NCBI GenBank assembly: GCA_016193165.1
Contig: JACPST010000032.1
Span: forward strand, 2,843 to 7,861
Direction: 5' to 3'
Length of the DNA: 5,019 nucleotides
Source of the DNA: Deltaproteobacteria bacterium
GTDB lineage: Bacteria > Bdellovibrionota > JACOXK01 > 2-02-FULL-40-11
Shown: piece after piece, positions 1-5,019 of the stretch
Position numbering within the stretch: the first letter of the stretch is position 1
How the letters are laid out: every line of letters begins with the position of its first letter
Notes under the pieces: generated by a model
The model's database searches: none
Seen by the model: the letters and a program-made list of their open reading frames with translations, nothing else
What the model was told of the DNA's origin: nothing
Translations under genes and position numbers: made by a program

Positions 1-808
1 TAGAAGGCCACTCTCCCAATCCCTCATCAAATTCTTTTGTAAACTGTTTTGCCCTTTGTGTACTTACTTCTTCTTCCGCAGACACAATAGGGGTGGGTAA
101 TTCTTTTTGAAACTCAGGATCGAGCTTTAAAACCTCTTCCACCATTCGTCCAATCACAGCGCACTGTTCGGAAGGGGTATCTCCGGTCTGCATCATTTTA
201 TAATACCGAAGAAGTGTGAGGTGACTTACCGTATGATAGAGATAGGCTTGCGTTGCAATGGGCAAAACATATCGAGCAATTTCATACGCCTTTTTTTGAA
301 TGACCTTCAGCCACCGCTCATCCTTTTTTCGGAAAGGAAAAATCTTATAGTATTCAGCGGCCACAGCAGGCAAAAGAAGCTCAATCAGATTTTCATAGGC
401 TTGCGTTTGAAGAGTCAGTGTTTTTTCAAAAAGTTCTTTTTCAAAAGGGTCCAGTTTTGGAATGATAAAATTTCCCTTTTTAACTTTTACATAGCGCTGA
501 GAAACCTGCTCAGAGTTATAAAAAGGATGGCTGTGCAAAAAAGACCAAATAAAACTTCGAGAAACCCGATCTAAAGAAAAAACAAAGTGGGCATGTTGGC
601 GGGTGGTGAGATGCCCTGCTTCCCGGGTACTTTGAGCAATTTTATCTCGAAGTTCTCGGCTCTTTTCGTCACGGCTCACATCCTCCGGGGTAATAATGCC
701 CTTCCCGGAATAACAGGTACGCGCGGCAGCAATCGCCAAATCATAGGGATCTTGAATAGCGCCGACAAGCTTTACTTTAGGCAAGGGAGAGTCGAAAAAC
801 TCGCTCAT
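1..808 (-). CDS. thyX: ThyX-like FAD-dependent thymidylate synthase, N-terminal 269 residues (runs off left edge)
   Basis: I read this by reverse translation from an ATG at 806-808; the frame is open to the window edge. ThyX makes dTMP from dUMP using methylene-tetrahydrofolate, FAD and NADPH. Visible features are ARTCYS at residues 29-34, AGHLTTRQHAHFVF at about 64-77 (matching the ThyX GH-SPFEH-x-x-F-F block) and HPFYNSEQVSQRYV at 94-107. The last stretch aligns with the ThyX signature RHRx2Sx4SxRY. However, RHR is SHP here and the first Ser is Asn, while Ser103 and Arg105-Tyr106 are kept. A later segment, residues 178-202 (ARYVLP...YHTVSHLTLLRYY), also fits the family. From memory, this variant is typical of a longer two-domain ThyX subfamily of about 500 residues, so a second domain may lie beyond the left edge. 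The start overlaps the ychF stop as ATGA, which implies translational coupling. A weak AGG lies about 8 bases upstream. Family assignment is good; thymidylate synthase activity is less certain because of the altered signature. Confidence 0.8.
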   Translation of the reverse strand, partial: MSEFFDSPLPKVKLVGAIQDPYDLAIAAARTCYSGKGIITPEDVSRDEKSRELRDKIAQSTREAGHLTTRQHAHFVFSLDRVSRSFIWSFLHSHPFYNSEQVSQRYVKVKKGNFIIPKLDPFEKELFEKTLTLQTQAYENLIELLLPAVAAEYYKIFPFRKKDERWLKVIQKKAYEIARYVLPIATQAYLYHTVSHLTLLRYYKMMQTGDTPSEQCAVIGRMVEEVLKLDPEFQKELPTPIVSAEEEVSTQRAKQFTKEFDEGLGEWPS

Positions 809-1899
809 ACATTAAACCTAAAATATAAAATATCTCCATCTTTGACTTCATATTCTTTGCCTTCCAGACGTAAAAGTCCATGGGCTTTGATCTCAGCTTC
901 CGTTTTATACTTCATGAGATCGTCGTAATGATAGGTCTCAGTGCGAATAAATCCTTTTTCAAAATCAGAGTGAATAACGCCGGCCGCTTGAGGCGCTTTC
1001 ATCCCAGCTAAAATTGTCCAGGCTCTGACTTCCTGCTTCCCAGCCGTAAAAAATGTTCGTAAGTTTAAAAGCTGATAGGCCGCGCGAATGAGTTGATGAA
1101 GCCCAGGCTCTAAAATTCCCAGCTCTTTTAAAAAATCTTTGCGCTCTTCTTCTGAAAGCGCCATAAGTTCTGCTTCCACTTTTCCACAAATCTTAACCAC
1201 TTCCGCCCCTTCAAGTCGCGCATGTTCTTTCACTGAAAGAACATGCGCTGAATCTTTATGAAGTTCATCTTCAGAAATATTTGTGATATATAAAACAGAT
1301 TTCATCGTCAATAAACAAAGATTCTTAAGATACCCTTTTTGAGTTTCTGTTAATTTTAAATTTCGCGCCATCTTTCCTTGATTCAATACTCCTTGAACAG
1401 CTTTTAGCACTTCAAGTTCTTCTTTAATTTCTTTACTGCCTGATTTCACAAGCTTTTCATTTTTATCGATTCGCTTATTGAGGGTTTCTAAATCTGCCAA
1501 AGCAAGCTCTGTATGAATGGTTTCGATGTCTCTTAAGGGATCCACATTTCCAGACACATGAGCTACATCAGGATCTTCAAAACAACGCACCACATGAAGG
1601 ATCGCATCCACCTGTCGGATATGACTTAAAAATTTATTCCCTAATCCCTCTCCTTGGCTTGCGCCTTTGACCAGTCCCGCAATATCTAAAATTTCAAGCG
1701 TATTGGGCGTAATCTTATCGGGCTGAATGAGATCAGAAATGTGTTTAAGCCTTGGATCTGGAATAGGGACAATTCCCACATTGGGATCAATGGTGCAAAA
1801 AGGGTAATTGGCGACTTGAGCGCCAGCATTCGAAAGAGCATTAAAAATAGTGGATTTGCCGACATTGGGAAGACCGACAATCCCGCAGCTTAACCCCAT
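805..1899 (-). CDS. ychF: Redox-/ribosome-associated Obg-family ATPase YchF (OLA1 type)
   Basis: This 364-residue protein is almost the same length as E. coli YchF (363). It begins MGLSCGIVGLPNVGKST, the usual family N-terminus, so I chose the ATG at 1897-1899 over an open frame running 21 codons further upstream. Visible motifs are the P-loop GLPNVGKS (residues 9-16), the switch region NYPFCTIDPN (31-40), G3 DIAG (72-75), His114 in the HVSG segment (the position proposed as catalytic in YchF) and NISE (207-210). NISE replaces the NKxD guanine-specificity motif, which fits the ATP preference of the family. A coiled-coil insertion follows at about 135-200. The C-terminal TGS domain spans about 280-364 (FFTAGKQEVRAW, APQAAGVIHSDFEKGFIR, RLEGKEY, DGDILYFRFNV). 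YchF is a conserved cytosolic translation and stress-linked P-loop ATPase. No clear Shine-Dalgarno precedes the start. The stop overlaps the ATG of the downstream thyX-like gene. A perfect palindrome lies at residues 218-228. Confidence 0.97.
   Translation of the reverse strand: MGLSCGIVGLPNVGKSTIFNALSNAGAQVANYPFCTIDPNVGIVPIPDPRLKHISDLIQPDKITPNTLEILDIAGLVKGASQGEGLGNKFLSHIRQVDAILHVVRCFEDPDVAHVSGNVDPLRDIETIHTELALADLETLNKRIDKNEKLVKSGSKEIKEELEVLKAVQGVLNQGKMARNLKLTETQKGYLKNLCLLTMKSVLYITNISEDELHKDSAHVLSVKEHARLEGAEVVKICGKVEAELMALSEEERKDFLKELGILEPGLHQLIRAAYQLLNLRTFFTAGKQEVRAWTILAGMKAPQAAGVIHSDFEKGFIRTETYHYDDLMKYKTEAEIKAHGLLRLEGKEYEVKDGDILYFRFNV
1218..1248. repeat. Perfect 31-nt palindrome inside ychF
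   Basis: The arms GCGCATGTTCTTTCA (1218-1232) and TGAAAGAACATGCGC (1234-1248) are exact reverse complements around a single central base at 1233. In ychF the sequence encodes residues 218-228 (AHVLSVKEHAR), just before the conserved EGAEVV strand. In RNA it would form a stem of about 13-14 bp with a loop of a few bases. The pairing is read directly. Any function is unknown, and it may simply be a product of template-switch mutation. Confidence 0.9.
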
Positions 1900-1924
1900 A
1901 GAAATTACGTAGCGTATAAAAGAG

Positions 1925-1954
1925 CTGAAATCAACGGACTTTTTGTCGTATACT
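1925..1954 (+). promoter_or_regulatory. Putative sigma-70-type promoter for murJ
   Basis: A TATACT -10 box (1949-1954) lies 18 bases after CTGAAA (1925-1930), a 4/6 match to the -35 consensus. It is the best plus-strand pair I could find between the divergent ychF and murJ starts. Transcription would begin near 1961, leaving a leader of about 58 bases before the ATG at 2019. That placement argues against the TTG at 1956 as the murJ start. The call rests on consensus matching only. Confidence 0.4.
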
Positions 1955-1956
1955 GT

Positions 1957-2017
1957 TGTCATCCCTGCACCCCACCTGTGCGGAGTGCAGGCTCCAGCGG
2001 GGATCTCTATTTTGGAT
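1957..2017. repeat. REP-like palindromic element at the murJ 5' end
   Basis: This segment opens TGTCATCCCTGC and later carries AGCGGGGATCTC followed by ATTTTGGATC. That layout resembles the widespread TGTCATYCC...GCGGGRATC extragenic palindromic repeats, whose translation often reads VIPA...AGI; one frame here reads VIPAPHLCGVQAPAGIS. Internal pairing includes CCTGCAC (1964-1970) with GTGCAGG (1985-1991), and ATCCC (1961-1965) with GGGAT (2000-2004). Only one copy lies in the window, so repetition in the genome is inferred from resemblance. Confidence 0.45.
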
Positions 2018-2018
2018 C

Positions 2019-3539
2019 ATGGTGGCCACCCTGGGCTCCAGACTCTTAGGTTTTTTAAGAGAAGTGCAGCTGGCCTACTATTTTGGCCTTTCAGACATGC
2101 GGGGTGCTTTTACCGTCGCATTTAAAATTCCTAACCTCATTCGAACTTTAATTGCCGATGCGGCGATTAGCGCGGCTTTTATTCCAGTCTTCACAGAACT
2201 TCTCATGAAGAAAGATCGTGAGGAAGCATGGAAAGTGGGCTCTCAAATGATCAACCTTACGTTTTTAGCACTCACATTTATTGTGCTTGTATGTGAACTT
2301 TTTATGCCCGCTCTTATTCGCGTCACAACCCCGGGATTTACTCAAAATCCAGAACTCTTTGACCATACCGTCGCTCTTTCCCGAATTATTTTTCCCATTA
2401 TTACCATTTTAGGAGTTGGAGGCGTCATTTCTGGAATTCTTCACTCGATGAATTCTTTTTCCGCTCCAGCCATTGCTCCGATATTTTGGAATGTCATCAA
2501 CATTGCCGCTGTTTTTTTTCTACAAAAAACTTTCGGCATTTATGCTGCCGCGTGGGGACTTTTGGCCGCTACCTTCTTACAGCTTTTTATTCAATTTTCT
2601 CCATTTTTTAAACTCCCTTGGTCTTATTACTGGCAACTCGGCCTTCGTCATCCGGCCATGCGGCAAGTGGGGATCCTCATTATTCCTGTGACTCTGTCTA
2701 TTGGAATTATTAATTTTAATGCCCTCATTGGTAATTTTTTTGCTTCACTGCTAGGTCCCGCGGAAGTGGCAGCCATTGATTCCGCGTTTCGGCTCTTTCA
2801 ACTTCCTCAAGGGATGTTTGCCATTGCCATTGGAACCGTGCTCTTCCCCACCCTTTCAAGTCTCGTCATCACGCAAGATTTGTCCCGGTTTTCCAATGCC
2901 CTCTCCATTGGGATTCGCCAAATCTTTTTTATTACGCTTCCTTTTACAGGATGGTTCATGGTGCTGGCCCTTCCCATTTCAAAACTGTGTTTTGAACGAG
3001 GAAATTTTACATCTCACGATAGTCAAATGGTCGAATGGGCTTTGATTTTCTATTCTATCGGCATGGCCTTTACGAGCGCCAATACGCTTTTAAACCGCGG
3101 GTTTTATAGTCTTAAGAAAACATGGCTCCCCTTACACGTCGGCATTGTCAACATGATCTTAAATGCCCTGTTATCTTGGCTTCTCATGAAACCCTTGGGA
3201 CACGGAGGCATTTGCCTGGCCATTTCTTTGGTATCGTCATTTAATTTTTTTGCTTTGTGTTATCTCATGAAACGAGAAGTGCAGGAATTTAAAGTCCGGC
3301 CCATTTTACTGGCCGCGCTCAAAATGATTCTTTTGACAACTCTTTTGGCTTTTATATCTTTAGAAACATGGCAATGGTGCGCGCAACGTCTGACAGATTC
3401 CTTCTTAGGACAAGCCCTTTCACTCGCCAGCGCTGTCATCGTCAGCGGCTTGATCTATATTCTTTTAAGTTATTTTTTTCAGTTTGAAGAATTTAAACGA
3501 AGCCTTATTTTAATTCAGAAGGAAAAGAAAACGGTGTAG
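2019..3539 (+). CDS. murJ: Lipid II flippase MurJ (MviN family)
   Basis: This 506-residue, very hydrophobic MOP-superfamily protein (E. coli MurJ has 511 residues) would move lipid II across the inner membrane for peptidoglycan synthesis. Family hallmarks are GSRLLGFLREV at the N-terminus, VAFKIPNLIR (33-42), FRLFQLPQGMFAIAIGTVLFPTLS (257-280), CFERGNF (324-330) and RGFYSLKKTW (360-369). Arginines equivalent to E. coli R18, R24, R52 and R270 appear as R8, R14, R42 and R258. The positions of E. coli D39 and E273 hold Gly29 and Gln261. The start is uncertain. ATG at 2019 leaves the first helix about 10 residues shorter than in E. coli. The in-frame upstream codons (RGSLFWI just before this Met) align well with a normal MurJ N-terminus, but no ATG or GTG is available there, only TTG at 1956 or CTG. 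GTG at 2022 has the better-spaced GGA (2014-2016). The 3' end overlaps convergent queF by 35 bp. Confidence 0.95.
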   Translation: MVATLGSRLLGFLREVQLAYYFGLSDMRGAFTVAFKIPNLIRTLIADAAISAAFIPVFTELLMKKDREEAWKVGSQMINLTFLALTFIVLVCELFMPALIRVTTPGFTQNPELFDHTVALSRIIFPIITILGVGGVISGILHSMNSFSAPAIAPIFWNVINIAAVFFLQKTFGIYAAAWGLLAATFLQLFIQFSPFFKLPWSYYWQLGLRHPAMRQVGILIIPVTLSIGIINFNALIGNFFASLLGPAEVAAIDSAFRLFQLPQGMFAIAIGTVLFPTLSSLVITQDLSRFSNALSIGIRQIFFITLPFTGWFMVLALPISKLCFERGNFTSHDSQMVEWALIFYSIGMAFTSANTLLNRGFYSLKKTWLPLHVGIVNMILNALLSWLLMKPLGHGGICLAISLVSSFNFFALCYLMKREVQEFKVRPILLAALKMILLTTLLAFISLETWQWCAQRLTDSFLGQALSLASAVIVSGLIYILLSYFFQFEEFKRSLILIQKEKKTV

Positions 3540-3927
3540 GAACCTTGCCGTACTTTGTTTCGGCAATTCCAAGCATTCCGCCCCGCGCGTTAAAAACACC
3601 TTTCACAACCATCCATTGGGGCTCACAGGCTTTCACTAAATCTTGAAGCATCCGGTTCACCACATTTTCATAAAAAATCCCTAAATTTCGATAAGCCATC
3701 ATATACAGTTTGAGCGCTTTAAGTTCCAAGCATTTTTGATTGGGCATATATTTAACATGAAGGGTCCCAAAATCCGGAAGCCCTGTTTTAGGACAAATCG
3801 ACGTAAACTCAGGATAAGAAATCGTAATTTCGTAATTTGGAAATTGATTGGGAAATGTCTCTAAACTGGGGAGCTTAGTTTGAAGTCCCGACTTTGCATG
3901 TTTTTGGGTATATTTTCCATCAGCCAT
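3505..3927 (-). CDS. queF: NADPH-dependent 7-cyano-7-deazaguanine (preQ0) reductase QueF, short form
   Basis: QueF reduces the nitrile of preQ0 to the aminomethyl group of preQ1, the precursor inserted into tRNA for queuosine. This 140-residue protein is the unimodular, T-fold, B. subtilis-like type rather than the roughly 280-residue E. coli form. FTSICPKTGLPDFG (41-54) carries the active-site Cys45, which forms the thioimide with substrate, and Asp52, the proton donor. ELKALKLY (68-75) fits the QueF signature E(S/L)K(S/A)hK(L/Y)(Y/F/W), which separates the family from GTP cyclohydrolase I. Glu87 in GIFYE is the substrate-binding Glu, and NARGG (113-117) is the usual late motif. The residue before Glu87 is Tyr, where B. 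subtilis has His; from memory this is a common variant. The start at 3925-3927 has only a weak GAG upstream. The gene follows the anchored Cys/His gene by 23 bases and probably shares its promoter. No other queuosine genes are in view. Its last 35 bp overlap the murJ end. Confidence 0.95.
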   Translation of the reverse strand: MADGKYTQKHAKSGLQTKLPSLETFPNQFPNYEITISYPEFTSICPKTGLPDFGTLHVKYMPNQKCLELKALKLYMMAYRNLGIFYENVVNRMLQDLVKACEPQWMVVKGVFNARGGMLGIAETKYGKVPTPFSFPSELK

Positions 3928-3950
3928 AACAGGTGCACTCTATACACCCA

Positions 3951-4478
3951 TTACTCTTTTTTGACAAATCCTTGGACGTAGATGGTTTTAAGACCTTTCA
4001 CATTAGTGAGTGTTCCAGTGACTTCCACAATTTGCGCCACATGCTCGATCAAAGCTTCTTTAAGCACGGTTTTGCCATCTCGTCTGGGATCATGTTCCTC
4101 AGGAATTAAAATATAAACCGTACCCTCTTCATCCAAGAGCCCTAAAGGCTGGCCATTCAAAAGGCACCCTTTGGCACAAGCCTCATGTTCTTTGCCATGC
4201 TTACCCAGCTGCAAATAACAGCTCACATCAATCAACTCTCCCGTGCGAGTTGTAATTTTCCCCTCTAAAGGCTTTTTATTCACAGCGGCTTCTTTGGTCG
4301 TGGCTGTCCAGGGTTCCTGTGGTTTTTCTCCAATACGATGCACTGGACTCCCCCACTGCCCCGCGGACGGTTTCATCTGGGGATTAAAAATATTTAATTT
4401 TTTGCTGTAAATTAAAAGGGGCAATGAAAGAACAACAAAAATACTTCCCATAAAAATAAGCGTTTGCTTTCGGTTCAT
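3951..4478 (-). CDS. Uncharacterised membrane-anchored periplasmic Cys/His (CxxxC) protein
   Basis: The protein has 175 residues from the ATG at 4476-4478. I chose this start because GGAGGTG sits 7 bases upstream; the open frame continues 20 codons further but would pass through the promoter. The N-terminus has one hydrophobic segment (about 6-25, LIFMGSIFVVLSLPLLIYS) after a basic NRK, with KK following and no obvious signal-peptidase site, so it is probably an uncleaved anchor. A Pro/Lys-rich linker (about 30-75) leads to a compact domain at about 73-172. That domain contains GELIDVSCYL (Cys87), HGKEH (His94, His98), CAKGC (Cys101, Cys105), NGQPLGLLDEEGTVYILIPEEHD (109-130) and VEVTGTLTNVKGLKTIYV (151-168). 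The spacing suggests metal or haem binding or redox chemistry on an OB-like beta fold, but that is inference. I recall similar Cys-His-CxxxC secreted domains as uncharacterised conserved proteins. It is the first gene of a likely two-gene unit with queF. Confidence 0.85.
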   Translation of the reverse strand: MNRKQTLIFMGSIFVVLSLPLLIYSKKLNIFNPQMKPSAGQWGSPVHRIGEKPQEPWTATTKEAAVNKKPLEGKITTRTGELIDVSCYLQLGKHGKEHEACAKGCLLNGQPLGLLDEEGTVYILIPEEHDPRRDGKTVLKEALIEHVAQIVEVTGTLTNVKGLKTIYVQGFVKKE

Positions 4479-4485
4479 ATCAGAA

Positions 4486-4492
4486 CACCTCC
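4486..4492 (-). promoter_or_regulatory. Strong Shine-Dalgarno deciding the start of the anchored Cys/His gene
   Basis: GGAGGTG on the minus strand lies 7 bases before the ATG at 4476-4478. It is the strongest ribosome-binding site in the window and rules in favour of the shorter, 175-residue product. Confidence 0.85.
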
Positions 4493-4499
4493 ATTGAAT

Positions 4500-4529
4500 A
4501 CTGTAGAGGAAACAAACCCCAAAAGTCAA
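4500..4529 (-). promoter_or_regulatory. Putative sigma-70-type promoter for the Cys/His gene and queF
   Basis: On the minus strand, TTGACT (4524-4529, 5/6 match to the -35 consensus) is separated by 18 bases from TACAGT (4500-4505, 4/6 match to -10). Transcription would start near 4493, immediately before the Shine-Dalgarno, giving a very short leader with no room for a preQ1 riboswitch. It begins only seven bases beyond the T-tract of the preceding terminator. Confidence 0.65.
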
Positions 4530-4536
4530 CGCTTTC

Positions 4537-4576
4537 AAAAAAAATGCCAGGTGTTTTTAAACCACCTGGCATTTTT
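4537..4576 (-). terminator. Intrinsic terminator after the right-edge gene (potentially bidirectional)
   Basis: ATGCCAGGTG (4544-4553) and CACCTGGCAT (4563-4572) pair perfectly around a 9-base loop. Flanking A/T runs extend the stem to 14 bp. Read on the minus strand, the stem ends in eight consecutive T (4544 down to 4537), a classical Rho-independent terminator. It begins 20 bases after the stop codon at 4597-4599. On the plus strand the stem is followed by five T, but no plus-strand gene ends here. Confidence 0.93.
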
Positions 4577-4596
4577 AAAAAAGGGGGGAAGCCTCT

Positions 4597-5019
4597 TTAC
4601 ATTCTATTCACCCTCCACTCTCCACCTCTGGGGAAATAAGTATCTGATTTCTTTTTCGCAGAAGGTTCTTCTCTCGTTTCAGAAGAAGATGTCCCTTCTT
4701 TTTCCTGAGCTGCTTCTTGATGGAGCTCCGAAATTTTATCCATATGTTCAGATATGATTTTCAGAGCTTCTTCTTTATTTTCAGAAGAAATAATGCTTAA
4801 GATGGACTTATGAAGCTCAAGATTTTGATTGAGATCTTTTAAAGTCTCCTCATAGGAGGCAATCACGATGGCTTTTTCTTCTTCGCTGAATTCAGTTGAA
4901 TTTTTAGCAGCTTCAATCAATTCCACATTGCCCTCAATTTGGAACTCTAAAAGCCCAATAATATCCGGTAAAGACGCGGCGCATGTCTCAATGAGCTTAT
5001 TTTGCCAAGGGACATTTTG
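4597..5019 (-). CDS. Unrecognised helical protein, C-terminal 140 residues (5' end beyond right edge)
   Basis: The minus-strand frame is open from the right edge to a TAA at 4597-4599. The in-frame GTG at 4924-4926 is probably internal, because the 31 upstream codons (PWQNKLIETCAASLPDIIGLLEFQIEGN among them) read as ordinary protein with the same helical character. I do not recognise the family. The visible part is rich in Glu, Lys, Leu and Ile and appears as a series of amphipathic helices (for example EEEKAIVIASYEETLKDL, LELHKSILSIISSE and NKEEALKIISEHMDKISEL), possibly coiled-coil. It ends in a polar, probably disordered tail (EKEGTSSSETREEPSAKKKSD) and the terminal TYFPRGGEWRVNRM. One Cys is visible. 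Whether it is secreted cannot be judged without the N-terminus. A strong terminator follows, so this gene closes its transcript and is not in the Cys/His-queF unit. Confidence 0.75.
   Translation of the reverse strand, partial: QNVPWQNKLIETCAASLPDIIGLLEFQIEGNVELIEAAKNSTEFSEEEKAIVIASYEETLKDLNQNLELHKSILSIISSENKEEALKIISEHMDKISELHQEAAQEKEGTSSSETREEPSAKKKSDTYFPRGGEWRVNRM

Noticed and set aside
221..928. Plus-strand open frames of 117 and 113 codons in the left part of the window.
   Set aside because: They lie opposite the ThyX-like gene and the end of ychF, their translations look like no protein family, and the minus-strand frame gives clear family motifs.
1900..1962. A minus-strand promoter for ychF (TTGATT and TATACG-like boxes).
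   Set aside because: No pair of boxes has acceptable spacing and match, so I made no call.
1956..2018. TTG at 1956 as the murJ start, adding 21 residues.
   Set aside because: It overlaps the proposed -10 region and has no Shine-Dalgarno, and its codons match a repeat-like sequence. It is kept as an alternative because RGSLFWI aligns with the normal MurJ N-terminus.
1943..2125. A 60-codon plus-strand frame beginning near the murJ promoter.
   Set aside because: Its VIPA...AGIS translation is the signature of an extragenic repeat read as protein, and the rest is the murJ sequence out of frame.
3545..3566. Hairpin TTGCCG/CGGCAA just after the murJ stop, as a possible terminator.
   Set aside because: The stem is only 6 bp, the loop is 10 bases, and no T-tract follows. 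It also lies within the queF coding sequence.
3661..3680. Tyr in place of the QueF active-site-adjacent His (GIFYE) as a sign of lost function.
   Set aside because: From memory, FYE is common in short QueF proteins. Cys45, Asp52, Glu87 and the QueF signature are all intact.
4479..4538. N-terminal extension of the anchored Cys/His protein from an upstream in-frame start at 4538.
   Set aside because: It would be translated through the promoter -35 and -10 boxes, and the strong Shine-Dalgarno at 4486-4492 fits the ATG at 4478.

Overview
The window is almost fully coding and looks like a chromosomal housekeeping segment from a Gram-negative-type bacterium of moderate GC content. MurJ indicates a peptidoglycan wall, and a membrane-anchored CxxxC protein faces the outside of the inner membrane. 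The lineage cannot be fixed. The ThyX subtype and the short QueF subtype match, from memory, proteins of delta-proteobacterial-like or candidate-phylum bacteria. No phage, transposase, CRISPR, rRNA or tRNA signal was seen.

Layout. (1) Positions 1-1899, minus strand: ychF (Obg-family ATPase/GTPase) is followed, with a 4-base ATGA overlap, by a long ThyX-like gene that runs off the left edge. (2) Positions 1900-2018: a divergent intergenic region with a plausible plus-strand promoter and a palindromic, REP-like sequence that abuts or enters the murJ start. (3) Positions 2019-3539, plus strand: murJ, the lipid II flippase. (4) Positions 3505-4478, minus strand: a 175-residue membrane-anchored Cys/His protein followed 23 bases later by queF (preQ0 reductase). 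queF and murJ converge and overlap by 35 bp at their 3' ends. (5) Positions 4479-4596: a compact intergenic region holding a strong intrinsic terminator for the gene on its right, then a sigma-70-like promoter and a strong Shine-Dalgarno for the anchored-protein/queF unit. (6) Positions 4597-5019, minus strand: the C-terminal 140 residues of an unrecognised helical protein entering from the right edge.

The genes do not form one obvious pathway. ThyX would supply dTMP, YchF acts at the ribosome, MurJ flips lipid II, and QueF makes preQ1 for queuosine. Nothing here amounts to a clear new system. The points most worth checking are a perfect 31-nt palindrome inside ychF, the repeat-derived 5' end of murJ, the uncharacterised Cys/His anchored protein paired with queF, and the non-canonical signature of the ThyX-like protein.
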